This document shows positions 24,019-32,534 of a DNA stretch of 35,568 nucleotides, piece after piece. The translations under genes were made by a program, and so were the position numbers. Where the stretch lies: assembly GCA_964515555.1 (NCBI GenBank), contig CAZEVY010000051.1, positions 1-35,568 of the forward strand. The letters run 5' to 3'. Numbering within the stretch: position 1 is the first letter of the stretch; the number at the start of each line of letters is the position of its first letter. Under the pieces are notes generated by a model. It saw nothing but the letters and a program-made list of their open reading frames with translations, did no database searches and was not told where the DNA came from. Origin of the DNA: CAZEVY01 sp964515555. Its GTDB lineage: Bacteria > Acidobacteriota > Terriglobia > Bryobacterales > Bryobacteraceae.

Positions 24019-24705
24019 TTGTACAAGGACCAGCGGATCACCGTGATCATTCCTTGTCTCAACGAGGAACAGGGAATCGAAAGCGTCCTGCGGCGCATGC
24101 CCGCCTTCGTCGACCAGGTGATCGTCGTCGACAACGGCTCCACCGACCGCACCTCCGACGTGGCGCGCTCCTTCGGCGCCGAGGTCATCCGCGAGGACGT
24201 GCGCGGCTACGGGCGCAGCTACAAGACCGGATTCCGCAAGGCCACCGGCGACCTTATCGTCACGCTCGACGGCGACCACAGCTATCCTCCCGACGCCATC
24301 TCCTACCTCCTCGAAGCCTTCCTGCACTTGAAGGCCGACTTCCTCAACGCCTCGCGCTTCCCGGTGAGCGACTCGCGCGCCATGAGCTTCAAGCACCATG
24401 TCGGCAACCTGATCCTCTCGATCGCCATGTCGATCCTCTATCTCCGATGGGTGCGCGACTCGCAGTCCGGCATGTGGGTCTTCCGGCGGTCCATACTGGA
24501 AGGCATGACGCTGGTCTCCGACGGCATGTCGTTCTCCGAGGAGATCAAGATCGAAGCCCTGCGCGACCGCCGCATTCAGTTTCGCGAGATCTCGATCCTG
24601 TACTCGAGCCGCCTCGGCGAAATCAAGCTGAACCCGTGGCGCGACGGCTTCCGCAACCTGTGGTTTCTCGTCAAGAAGCGCTTCTTCCCGCGCGCGAGGC
24701 CTTGA
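24019..24705 (+). CDS. Glycosyltransferase family 2, dolichyl/undecaprenyl-phosphate sugar synthase-like
   Basis: 228 residues. The GT-A fold is clear: ITVIIPCLNEEQGIESVLRRMP, VIVVDNGSTDRTSDVARSFGA, then DGDHSYPPDA (metal-binding Asp-x-Asp in LDGDHS). Its DPM1-like style (GYGRSYKTGFRKATGDLIVTLDGDHSYPPD) points to transfer to a lipid phosphate or a membrane-bound acceptor. The start is TTG, followed by YKDQRITV. No membrane helix at the C-terminus. First gene of the glycan cluster; its stop shares a base with the next start (TGATG). Donor unknown. Confidence 0.85.
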   Translation: MYKDQRITVIIPCLNEEQGIESVLRRMPAFVDQVIVVDNGSTDRTSDVARSFGAEVIREDVRGYGRSYKTGFRKATGDLIVTLDGDHSYPPDAISYLLEAFLHLKADFLNASRFPVSDSRAMSFKHHVGNLILSIAMSILYLRWVRDSQSGMWVFRRSILEGMTLVSDGMSFSEEIKIEALRDRRIQFREISILYSSRLGEIKLNPWRDGFRNLWFLVKKRFFPRARP

Positions 24706-25685
24706 TGGAGCCGGTCACCGTCGTCATTCCGCACTGGAACCGGCGCTACCTGCTCGTCTCCCTGCTCGATTCCCTGGCCCGCCAGACGCAATCGCCCGCG
24801 GAAGTTGTCGTGGTCGACAACGGATCGGCCGACGATTCGGTGGAGGCCGCGCGGCGCGCCGGGGCGCGCGTCGTCGAGATGGGCGTGAACGCCGGCTTCG
24901 CGCGCGCCGTCAACCGGGGCGTCGGCGAGGCGCGCACGCCGCTGGTGGCGGTCGTCAACAACGACGTCGATCTCGATCCCGGATGGCTGGAGGCGCTCGC
25001 GGCGGCGATCGCCCGCGACGGCGCTTGGTTCGCGACCGGAAAGATCTACCGGACCGGTGCGGCCAGCATTCTCGATGCCACCTGGGACGCGCTCTCGCGC
25101 GGCGCCTGCGCCTGGCGCTGCGGGGAGGGCCGCGCCGACGGCGAGGAGTGGAGCGCGCCGCGCCCGATCCGCATGGCCCCGTTCACGGCGGCGCTGTTTC
25201 GCCGCGACCTGTTCGCGCGCGCCGGACCGCTCGACGAAGACTTCGAGTCCTACCTCGAAGACGTCGAGTTCGGACTTCGTTGCGCCACGCAGGGTTTGTG
25301 GGGCGTCTACGACCCCACGGCCATCGCGCGTCACCGGGGCAGCGCGACGCTGGGGGTGTGGCATCGCGAGACGGTACGGCGCATGGCGCGCAATCAGCTT
25401 CTGCTCGTGGCCAAGCATTTTCCGAGCCTCTGGCGATTTCGCTACGCCTGGCCGGTGTTGGTCGGCCAATTGCTATGGGGACTGGTGGCGATCCGTCACC
25501 GCGCGGGCCTGGCCTGGCTCCAGGGAAAGGCCGAAGGATTGACGCGCTTTCGCGCGCGGCGGCGGATCTGCCGCGACGCCCGCGTCCTGGAAGAGGTGCT
25601 CGAACGCAGCGAGGCGGACATCCGCCGGTTGCAGCAGGCCACCGGGTACGACTGGTACTGGCGCCTGTATTTCGCACTCACGTGA
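24705..25685 (+). CDS. Glycosyltransferase family 2
   Basis: 326 residues. Begins MEPVTVVIPHWNRRYLLVSLLDSLARQT, then EVVVVDNGSADDSVEAARRAGARVVEMGVNAGFARAVNRGV, and NNDVDLDPGWLEALA, the metal-binding Asp-x-Asp region. The acceptor-side LDEDFESYLEDVEFGLRCATQGL is the usual 'ED(V/D)..R' motif of rhamnosyl- and related transferases of O-antigen and exopolysaccharide pathways. A membrane-associated C-terminal helix (FRYAWPVLVGQLLWGLVAIRH) follows. TGATG coupling to the gene before and GTGA overlap with the next one. Donor sugar is not determined by sequence. Confidence 0.87.
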   Translation: MEPVTVVIPHWNRRYLLVSLLDSLARQTQSPAEVVVVDNGSADDSVEAARRAGARVVEMGVNAGFARAVNRGVGEARTPLVAVVNNDVDLDPGWLEALAAAIARDGAWFATGKIYRTGAASILDATWDALSRGACAWRCGEGRADGEEWSAPRPIRMAPFTAALFRRDLFARAGPLDEDFESYLEDVEFGLRCATQGLWGVYDPTAIARHRGSATLGVWHRETVRRMARNQLLLVAKHFPSLWRFRYAWPVLVGQLLWGLVAIRHRAGLAWLQGKAEGLTRFRARRRICRDARVLEEVLERSEADIRRLQQATGYDWYWRLYFALT

Positions 25686-26677
25686 ACGGGACCGGCATCG
25701 TGATGGTGACCTACAACTCGGCCGCGCACGTCGGCGCTTCGCTCGAGGCCGCCGTGGCGCGCTGTGGCCGCGTGGTCGTGGTGGATAACGCCTCCTCGGA
25801 CTCGACGCGCGAAATCGTCTCGCGCTTTCCGGTTCACTTGATGGCGAACGAGACGAATCGAGGCTTCGCCGCGGCTGTGAACCAGGGAGTCGAATCCCTC
25901 GATTGCGGGTTTGTCCTTCTGTTGAATCCGGACGCCGTCCTCACCACAGGAATCGAAGCGCTCCAGGCCGCCTGCGCCGGCACGCGCGTCGGCGCCGCCG
26001 CCGGACTGCTCGTCGACGCAGCGGGCGCGCCGCAGGCCGGCTTCGCGCTGCGGAGATTTCCGACACCGTCCGCGTTGGCCTTCGAGGCCATTGGACTGAA
26101 TCGGCTGTGGCCGGGGAATCCCGTGAATCGGCGTTACCGCTGTCTCGATCGCGACCTTCGCGAAGCCGGCGAAGCCGAGCAGCCGCCGGGCGCGTTCCTG
26201 ATGATCCGCCGCGATGTGTGGAGCCGCCTGGGCGGTTTCGACGAGGGTTTTCATCCGCTCTGGTTTGAGGACGTCGACTATCTGAAGCGGCTCGGTGAGG
26301 CCGGGTTTACGGTACGCTACGAGCCGTCGGCGGTAGCGCGGCATGCGGGCGGCCATTCGATCGGGAATTTATCCGCGCGGGAGAGGGTCGTTTACTGGTA
26401 TAGTAACCTTCTTGGGTATGCGCAGCGGCATTTTCGCCCTACGGCTTTCCGAGCGGTATGCCTGGCCGTGGCGATGGGCGCACTGGTCCGATTGGTAGCG
26501 GGGATGACGGGCCGGAAAAGCCTCCAAGCGCCTGCCGCGTATGGTACAGTGTTTCGACTTGCGAGCCGGTCGATGATCTCCGGGCGCGCGAACGATCCGG
26601 GGAGCCGGCTGAGAACGTACCAGTCGGTGGAGGCGCCAAAAAAACAAGAAAGCACAACTCAAGTTCATGGCTCTTAA
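25682..26677 (+). CDS. Glycosyltransferase family 2
   Basis: 331 residues, start GTG overlapping the stop of the gene before (GTGA). IVMVTYNSAAHVGASLEAAVARCGRVVVVDNASSDSTREIVSRF, then NRGFAAAVNQGVESLDCGFVLLLNPDAVL gives the GT-A domain with its donor-site Asp. FDEGFHPLWFEDVDYLKRLGEAGFTVRY is the acceptor-side motif. The Asp in LLNPDAVL replaces the second Asp of the Asp-x-Asp, as usual in this subgroup. C-terminal hydrophobic and basic segment (AVCLAVAMGALVRLVAGM). It overlaps the next gene by 11 bases. Its tail from about residue 300 is poorly conserved-looking and contains an internal promoter (see 26542-26550). Confidence 0.85.
   Translation: MNGTGIVMVTYNSAAHVGASLEAAVARCGRVVVVDNASSDSTREIVSRFPVHLMANETNRGFAAAVNQGVESLDCGFVLLLNPDAVLTTGIEALQAACAGTRVGAAAGLLVDAAGAPQAGFALRRFPTPSALAFEAIGLNRLWPGNPVNRRYRCLDRDLREAGEAEQPPGAFLMIRRDVWSRLGGFDEGFHPLWFEDVDYLKRLGEAGFTVRYEPSAVARHAGGHSIGNLSARERVVYWYSNLLGYAQRHFRPTAFRAVCLAVAMGALVRLVAGMTGRKSLQAPAAYGTVFRLASRSMISGRANDPGSRLRTYQSVEAPKKQESTTQVHGS
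26542..26550 (+). promoter_or_regulatory. Possible internal extended -10 (TGGTACAGT)
   Basis: TG-G-TACAGT inside the end of the preceding glycosyltransferase gene, about 110 bases before the next start at 26667. It could supply a separate transcript for the next gene; no -35 match. The leader would contain no obvious structured element. Confidence 0.3.
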
Positions 26678-27716
26678 CGGTACTGTTTCCGTTACCATCG
26701 TCACCTACAACAGCGGTCGTTTCATCAAGAAGTGCCTGGAGTCGGTCCTCGAGCAGAATTATCCGCGGATGGAAGTGATCGTCATCGATAACGCTTCCAC
26801 CGACGGCACCAAGGACCTTCTGGAGCAGTTCGAGGAACGTTGCCGCATCGTTTATAACGAGGAGAACATCGGCTTCGCCGCGGCGCAGAACCAGGCCATC
26901 GAGATGTCGGGCGGCGATTGGGTGCTGACGCTGAATCCGGACGTGCTCCTCATGCGCGACTTCGTCACCGCGCTGATGGACGCCTCGCAGATCGACAAGC
27001 GTATCGGCACCGTCTGCGGCAAGCTCCTCACGCTGACGCCCAACTTCGACATCCCCGACAAGCCGCGCGTCGACTCCACGGGCATCTACTTCACGCCCAT
27101 GCTGCGCCATCTCGACCGCGGCAGCCAGGAGGTCGACAACGGTCACTACCTGAAGTACGAATACGTCTTCGGGGCCACGGCCGCGGCCGCTCTCTACAGG
27201 CGCAAGATGATCGAGGACATCTCGGTCTGCGGCGAGTTCTTCGATCCCGATTTCTTTGTCTACCGCGAGGACGCCGACGTCGCCTGGCGCGCGCAGTTGA
27301 TGGGCTGGCGCTGCATCTACACGCCGCGCGCGCGCGGCTATCACGTGCGCGCCGTCCTGCCCGGCAATCGCCGCGCTCTGCCGGCGATCATCAACATGCA
27401 CTCGGTGAAGAACCGCTTCCTGATGCGCATCAAGAACATGACGTCGGACCTGTACCGGCGCAACTGGCTCGCCATTACCGCCCGCGACGTTCTTGTCGTC
27501 GGCTGCTGCGTGCTGCGAGAGCAGACCTCCCTGAAGGCTTTCTGGTACCTGGCGCGCAACTGGCGTCGCGTCTACGAAAAGCGGCAGGAGATCATGCGGC
27601 GCCGCCGCGTCAGCGACGAATACATGGCCAAGTGGTTCTCCGAGGAGCCCGTGAGCGCTCCCGCCGGACGCCCGCCGGCGCGTGTGCTCTCGCGCACCAA
27701 GGCCGCCAGCGGATAA
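26667..27716 (+). CDS. Glycosyltransferase family 2
   Basis: 349 residues. MALNGTVSVTIVTYNSGRFIKKCLESVLEQNYPRMEVIVIDNASTDGTKDLLEQFEERCRIVYNEENIGFAAAQNQAIEMSGGDWVLTLNPDVLL is a full GT-A donor domain. FFDPDFFVYREDADVAWRAQLMGWRCIYTPRARGYHVR carries the ED-x-D-x-x-R acceptor motif. The C-terminal region (SVKNRFLMRIKNMTSDLYRR) is basic and probably membrane-associated. Codon use is less GC-rich at the start than in the neighbouring genes (ATT/GAG mix), with many alternative sites. The start overlaps the previous gene by 11 bases. Sugar specificity unknown. Confidence 0.87.
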   Translation: MALNGTVSVTIVTYNSGRFIKKCLESVLEQNYPRMEVIVIDNASTDGTKDLLEQFEERCRIVYNEENIGFAAAQNQAIEMSGGDWVLTLNPDVLLMRDFVTALMDASQIDKRIGTVCGKLLTLTPNFDIPDKPRVDSTGIYFTPMLRHLDRGSQEVDNGHYLKYEYVFGATAAAALYRRKMIEDISVCGEFFDPDFFVYREDADVAWRAQLMGWRCIYTPRARGYHVRAVLPGNRRALPAIINMHSVKNRFLMRIKNMTSDLYRRNWLAITARDVLVVGCCVLREQTSLKAFWYLARNWRRVYEKRQEIMRRRRVSDEYMAKWFSEEPVSAPAGRPPARVLSRTKAASG

Positions 27717-27722
27717 GGTGGG

Positions 27723-27759
27723 GCGGCCCTCCGGGCCGCGCGGGGCTTTCCAGCCCCGC
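27723..27759. repeat. Paired-hairpin intergenic repeat (copy B)
   Basis: Two perfect hairpins next to each other: GCGGCCC/GGGCCGC around TCC (27723-27739) and GCGGGGCT/AGCCCCGC around TTCC (27740-27759). They fill the gap between two glycosyltransferase genes on the plus strand, ending six bases before the next ATG (27766). Same organisation and same GGGCTTTC(C)AGCCC core as copy A. It may attenuate translation or transcription of the downstream gene. Confidence 0.55.
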
Positions 27760-27765
27760 CTTGCA

Positions 27766-28845
27766 ATGCGAATCGCGATCCTCGGCACGCGCGGCATTCC
27801 GGCCCGCTACGGCGGCTTCGAGACCTTCGCCGAGGAGCTTTCCACCCGACTGGTGGCCCGCGGCCACCTGGTCACTGTCTACTGCCGGTCGCGGCACGAC
27901 GCGACGTCGTATCGCGGCGTGGCGCTGCGATATCTTCCCGCCGTGCGCCACAAGTACCTCGAAACCGTCCTGCACACCATGCTCTCGACCTTCGACGTGA
28001 TCTTCCGCCGCCCCGACGCCGCGCTGTACTGCAACGCCGCCAACGCGCTGGCGGCCGGAATCGCGCGGGCAGCCGGCGTGCGCGTGGCGCTCAACGTCGA
28101 CGGACTCGAGAGGCTGCGCCGAAAATGGAATCGCCTGGGCAGCGCCTGGTATGCGCTCTCCGAGCGCCTGGCGACCTGGTTTCCCCACGAAGTCGTCTCC
28201 GACGCGCGGAGCATCGCCGACTACTACCGCGAGCGCTACGGCGTCGAGACCCGCTTTATCCCTTACGGCGCGGCCACGGGCCGTATCGCCGGCTGCGCGA
28301 CATTGGAGCGTCTCGGCCTGGAACCGGGGCGATACTTCCTGTACGTGAGCCGCATGGAGCCGGAGAACAACGCACTGGCGGTGCGCGAGGCTTTCGAGCG
28401 CGTCGAGACCGGTTTTCGTCTCGCGCTGATCGGCGACGCGCCGTACGCCGCCGATTACATCGCGCGCGTGCGCGCCACCCGCGACCCGCGCATCGTCATT
28501 CCAGGCGCGATCTATGGCGAGGGTTATCACGAGCTGCTCTCCCACTGCTTCGCCTACGTGCACGCCACCGAGGTCGGCGGCACGCATCCGGCGCTGATCG
28601 AGGCCATGGGGCGCGGAGCACTGACGCTCTATCTCGACACGCCGGAGAACGCCGAGGTCGCCGGCGGAGCCGCCCACGCCTATCGCGACGACCTCGCGGG
28701 CGCGATGCGGCGCGTGCTGGCGATGTCCGAGACCGAGCGCGCCGATTGGCGTCGGCTCGCCGAGGCGCGCGTCGCCGAGCGCTACAGTTGGGAGGCGGTG
28801 ACCGACGCCTACGAGCGGCTGCTGGCGGAGATGGCGCGGCGATGA
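27766..28845 (+). CDS. Glycosyltransferase family 4 with DUF1972 N-terminal domain (rhamnosyltransferase-like)
   Basis: 359 residues. MRIAILGTRGIPARYGGFETFAEELSTRLVARGHLVTVYCR is the signature of DUF1972, the N-terminal half of Cps2T-like beta-rhamnosyl/galactosyl transferases of capsule and exopolysaccharide pathways. The C-terminal half (YFLYVSRMEPENNALAVREAFERV, then HATEVGGTHPALIEAMGRG) is the GT-B donor domain with the E-x7-E-like pattern as TEVGGTHPALIEAMG. The ATG starts right behind the paired-hairpin repeat. The stop overlaps the start of the racemase gene (ATGA). Likely acts in assembly of a surface polysaccharide repeat unit; sugar not known. Confidence 0.9.
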   Translation: MRIAILGTRGIPARYGGFETFAEELSTRLVARGHLVTVYCRSRHDATSYRGVALRYLPAVRHKYLETVLHTMLSTFDVIFRRPDAALYCNAANALAAGIARAAGVRVALNVDGLERLRRKWNRLGSAWYALSERLATWFPHEVVSDARSIADYYRERYGVETRFIPYGAATGRIAGCATLERLGLEPGRYFLYVSRMEPENNALAVREAFERVETGFRLALIGDAPYAADYIARVRATRDPRIVIPGAIYGEGYHELLSHCFAYVHATEVGGTHPALIEAMGRGALTLYLDTPENAEVAGGAAHAYRDDLAGAMRRVLAMSETERADWRRLAEARVAERYSWEAVTDAYERLLAEMARR

Positions 28846-29972
28846 GGGCGCGTCGATGCTGGGTGGAGGTGTCGCGGCGCCGCATCGCGGAGAACTTTCG
28901 CGCGGTGCGCCAGTTGGTCGGCCCGGCGGTCGAAGTAATGCCGGTCGTCAAAGCGGATGCCTACGGGCACGGCGCCGTCGAGATTGCTCGCGTGCTCGAG
29001 CGCGAGGGCGCGCGTCGGCTGGCGGTGTCGAGCGTCCAGGAAGGCGCCGTGCTGCGGGAGGCCGGCATCGCGGCGGAAATCCTCGTCATGGCCGGCGTGC
29101 TGGCGTCCGAGCGCGCCGAGTTGATCGCGCGCCGCCTCACACCGGTCGTGCACGACCTCGCCGAACTCGCCGCCCTCGACCGGCTGGCGGCCACGCGAGG
29201 CGTTGAGCTCGGCTATCATCTGAAGATTGACACGGGGATGGGACGACTCGGCACGGTTGCCACGGCACTCGAGATCGCCGCTGCGGCCGGCGCTTGCCGG
29301 CACCTCCGCTGCCACGGCCTGATGACGCACTTCGCTTCGGCGGCCGACTACACGGGCGATCAGACCGATCGCCAGATCGCGCACTTCGACGCCGTGGTCG
29401 CCGGCCTTCGTTCGTGCGGTTTCACGCCGCCGCTGCTGCACGCCGCGGGCACCATCGCGGTGGCCTATGGAAGGCGCGGCGCCTGGCACAACCTCGTCCG
29501 GACCGGGCACGCGATCTACGGCTATGTCTCGCCCGCCCGGGGTGCGGCGCCGCGTTGCGAGCTCCAAGTAAGGCCCGCACTGAGCTGGCGCGCCCGCATC
29601 CTCACCGTCAAGGAGGCGCCGCCGGGCGCTCTCATCGGCTACGGCGGACTCTTCCGCACGGAGCATACGACACGCATCGGCGTGCTCGCGGCCGGATACG
29701 CCGACGGAATCCCGCATCGCCTCTCGAATCGCGGCGCGGTGATCGCCGCCGGAAGGCTCGCGCCCATTCTGGGCGCGGTGTCGATGGACCTGACCACCGT
29801 CGATCTCACGTCCTGTCCCGATCTCGGGCCCGGCGACGCCGTGACGCTGCTCGGCGAGGAGGGCGGCCTGTCGCTCGACGCGCAGCAGATCGCGCGCACC
29901 GCCTCCACGCTGTCCTACAGCGTCCTGTGCGGCATCAGCGCCCGCGTGGCGCGCCTCTATCGCGACGACTGA
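28842..29972 (+). CDS. alr: Alanine racemase
   Basis: 376 residues, PLP-dependent interconversion of L- and D-alanine for peptidoglycan. The PLP-binding lysine is Lys37 in VVKADAYGHG. LKIDTGMGRLG and GLMTHFASAAD belong to the barrel. The second catalytic base Tyr lies in IGYGGLFRTEHTTRIGVLAAGYADG, and GAVSMDLTTVD is the C-terminal domain signature. Complete length for the family. The start ATG overlaps the glycosyltransferase stop (ATGA). Co-translation with a glycan cluster is unusual and may reflect D-alanine needs during wall growth or simple operon reshuffling. A cytoplasmic enzyme, confident call. Confidence 0.95.
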   Translation: MRARRCWVEVSRRRIAENFRAVRQLVGPAVEVMPVVKADAYGHGAVEIARVLEREGARRLAVSSVQEGAVLREAGIAAEILVMAGVLASERAELIARRLTPVVHDLAELAALDRLAATRGVELGYHLKIDTGMGRLGTVATALEIAAAAGACRHLRCHGLMTHFASAADYTGDQTDRQIAHFDAVVAGLRSCGFTPPLLHAAGTIAVAYGRRGAWHNLVRTGHAIYGYVSPARGAAPRCELQVRPALSWRARILTVKEAPPGALIGYGGLFRTEHTTRIGVLAAGYADGIPHRLSNRGAVIAAGRLAPILGAVSMDLTTVDLTSCPDLGPGDAVTLLGEEGGLSLDAQQIARTASTLSYSVLCGISARVARLYRDD

Positions 29973-29978
29973 GCGCCT

Positions 29979-32474
29979 ATGCAGACGCTCGCCGGCGACC
30001 TTCGACACGCGCTGCGGGGATTGCGCCGCCAGCCTGGCTTCACCGGCAGCGTCGTCGCGACGCTGGCCCTCGGCATCGGCGCCAACGTCGCGATTTTCTC
30101 GCTGGTGCGGGCCGTGCTTCTCAAGCCGCTCCCTTACCACGACCCGGAGCGCATCGTCGTGTTGTGGGAGCGCAGCAAGCAGCACCGCGCCGAGCCGGCG
30201 CTGGTGGCGCCGCCGAACTACGCCGACTGGGTCGACCAGAACCGCGTCTTCGAGAGCCTGGCGTTCGTGCCGGCCTACGGCACCGCCCGGCAGTTCAACC
30301 TGCAACGTCAGGACGGCAACGAGAAAATCAACGGAGCGGCGGTATCGAGCGGCCTGTTTCCCCTGCTCGGCGTGAAGCCCGCGCTGGGCCGATGGTTCCG
30401 CGCCGAAGAGGATGCCATCGGGTCGCCGAACTCGGCGATTCTCAGCCACTCCCTGTGGATGCGCACCTACGCGGGCGATCGCGGCGTCATCGGCCGCACC
30501 CTCACGCTCGACAGCTACAACCTGGTAAAGTTCGAGATCGTCGGCGTCATGCCGCCGGGCTTCTCCTTCCCCGACGACTCGGAGCTGTGGGTCTCCTTCG
30601 GCGTGACGAAACTGCTCGTTCCGCCTCCGGGATCGTCTCAGCGCTGCTGCCGCCTGTTCCAGGTCTTCGGCCGATTGAAGGATGGCGTGACGATCGGCCA
30701 GGCCCGCGCGCAGATGTCGGCGATTCAGGGGCGCCTCGCGGCCCAGTACCCGGCCGCCGACGTCAGCCCCGACGTGAGCGTCGTGGGGCTGCACGACCAG
30801 GTCGCGGGGAACGTGCGCCTGGCCCTCTACACCTTGATGGGCGCGGTTGGGGCGGTATTGTTGATCGCCTGCGCCAACATTGCAAGCCTCATGATGGCGC
30901 GCGCCACGGCTCGGCAGCGGGATTACGTCGTGCGCGTCTCAATGGGTGCGACGGGCTGGCGTATGGCGCGGCTGGCGCTCACCGAGAGCCTCGCGCTGGC
31001 GTTGGCCGGAGGCTTGATTGGACTGCTGCTCGCCGCGGCGGCGACGCAAGCGATGGTCTCCGCGCTGCCCGGCCTGGTACCGCGCGCCTCCGAGATCGGC
31101 GTCGACTGGGCTGTCGTGGCGTTCGCGCTGCTGCTCTCGACAGCAGCGGGTGTCGGCTTCGGACTCTTGCCGGCTCTCCAGGCGGCCAGGGTGAATCTCG
31201 GAGAAGCGCTGCGGGAGGCCGGGCGGAGCGGTGCGGGTGGCGTGGCGCGGCAGCGGCTGCGGCAGGCGCTGGTGGTCGTCGAGATTGGCGTCACGGTGGT
31301 GTTGGTGATCTGCGCGGGGCTGCTGATTGAGAGCCTCTACCGGCTGCAGCGCGTTGACGTCGGATTCCCGACCGAGCGCCTACTGACGGCCAACATCGAT
31401 ATCTCCAGCGCCAGCTACCGCCGCAATCCGAACCGGCGCCCGCAGGCCTTCTTCGACTCGCTGACGGGACGAATCGCCGCGTTGCCCGGCGTCGTGGCCG
31501 CGGGAGGCGTCAGCCAGCTTCCCCTCACCGGCGCGGCATCGCGCGCACAGGGCTTTATGATCCGCGGGCGCGTCCCCGCTTCCGACGCCGATCTACCGAC
31601 CGCCGGCGTCGGCGGGATCACGCCGGGAGGAATTGAGGCGCTCGGCCTCCGGTTGCTGGCGGGCCGAGCGCCGTCGGCCGCCGACGGGCCCGATACGCCG
31701 CCCGTCGTCGCGATCAACGAGACCATGGCGCGGCGCTACTGGCCCGGCTATCCGAAGGCGTCGCCGATCGGCGAGCGCATCGTGATCGGCAGCGGCGAGC
31801 GCATGGACCGCGATCGCGCCACCGGCGAGCCGCGCTGGCGGGAGATCGTCGGCGTGGTTTCGGATGTTCGCGGCCTGGGGCTCGATCGCGACCCGCGTCC
31901 CGAGATCTACGCGCCGCACTGGCAGTGGGGCTGGCACACGGCCGACCTGGCGGTGCGAACGCGCGGCGACCCGCGCACGCTGACGTCGTCGATTCGATCG
32001 GTGGCGCGCGAGTTGGACCGCAACGTGGTGGTGACGGCGGTGCGCACGATGGACGAGGTGGTGGCCGGGGCCACCGCCGAGCCGCGCTTCCGGTCGTTTC
32101 TGCTGGGCGCATTCTCGTTGGCGGGCGTGCTGCTCGCGGCCGTGGGCGTCTTCGGCGTGATGTCGTACGCGGTGGCGCAGCGCACCCACGAGATCGGCGT
32201 GCGCATGGCGCTGGGTGCGCTGCCGGGCGCCGTTCGGCGGATGGTTCTGAAGCAGGCGCTGGGACTGGCGATGGTCGGCGCGGCGCTGGGCGCCGGCGGC
32301 GCCTGGGGTGTTACGCGGCTGCTGGAGAAGCTGCTGTTCGGGGTCCGCACGGATCAGTGGTCGACCTTCGCCGGCGCGGCGCTGCTGCTGGAGGTGGTGG
32401 CGTTCGTGGCGGCGTGGCTGCCCGCGCGCCGGGCGACGCGCATCAACCCGATCGAGGCGCTGCGGTGGGAGTGA
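29979..32474 (+). CDS. MacB-like ABC transporter permease (ADOP family)
   Basis: 831 residues with two FtsX-type halves. MQTLAGDLRHALRGLRRQPGFTGSVVATLALGIGANVAIFSLVRAVLLKPLPY is the hallmark opening of acidobacterial duplicated-permease proteins: a short amphipathic helix, then membrane helix 1 (about 20-45), followed by a large periplasmic MacB_PCD domain. Further helices are around 288-310, 335-360, 380-400 and 431-450; the second half repeats the layout and ends with three helices and RRATRINPIEALRWE, a standard C-terminus. No ATPase gene is adjacent, as is frequent in this family. Likely exports a lipid-like, peptide or toxic compound, or acts as a mechanotransmission pump. Six bases after the racemase stop, so perhaps co-transcribed. 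Confidence 0.9.
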   Translation: MQTLAGDLRHALRGLRRQPGFTGSVVATLALGIGANVAIFSLVRAVLLKPLPYHDPERIVVLWERSKQHRAEPALVAPPNYADWVDQNRVFESLAFVPAYGTARQFNLQRQDGNEKINGAAVSSGLFPLLGVKPALGRWFRAEEDAIGSPNSAILSHSLWMRTYAGDRGVIGRTLTLDSYNLVKFEIVGVMPPGFSFPDDSELWVSFGVTKLLVPPPGSSQRCCRLFQVFGRLKDGVTIGQARAQMSAIQGRLAAQYPAADVSPDVSVVGLHDQVAGNVRLALYTLMGAVGAVLLIACANIASLMMARATARQRDYVVRVSMGATGWRMARLALTESLALALAGGLIGLLLAAAATQAMVSALPGLVPRASEIGVDWAVVAFALLLSTAAGVGFGLLPALQAARVNLGEALREAGRSGAGGVARQRLRQALVVVEIGVTVVLVICAGLLIESLYRLQRVDVGFPTERLLTANIDISSASYRRNPNRRPQAFFDSLTGRIAALPGVVAAGGVSQLPLTGAASRAQGFMIRGRVPASDADLPTAGVGGITPGGIEALGLRLLAGRAPSAADGPDTPPVVAINETMARRYWPGYPKASPIGERIVIGSGERMDRDRATGEPRWREIVGVVSDVRGLGLDRDPRPEIYAPHWQWGWHTADLAVRTRGDPRTLTSSIRSVARELDRNVVVTAVRTMDEVVAGATAEPRFRSFLLGAFSLAGVLLAAVGVFGVMSYAVAQRTHEIGVRMALGALPGAVRRMVLKQALGLAMVGAALGAGGAWGVTRLLEKLLFGVRTDQWSTFAGAALLLEVVAFVAAWLPARRATRINPIEALRWE

Positions 32475-32482
32475 CCAGGATG

Positions 32483-32510
32483 TAGACTTGACGGGTTGTG
32501 ATCGATCACA
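32483..32510 (+). promoter_or_regulatory. Promoter TAGACT with adjacent 14-bp palindrome TGTGATCGATCACA
   Basis: A -10-like TAGACT (32483-32488) is followed by a perfect palindrome at 32497-32510, about where transcription would start, 24 bases upstream of the DUF3303 start. TGTGA-N4-TCACA resembles CRP/FNR-superfamily operators, with the spacer of FNR-type sites. Its place suggests repression. Confidence 0.5.
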
Positions 32511-32534
32511 CCACTCGAGACAAGGAGCAGAGGA

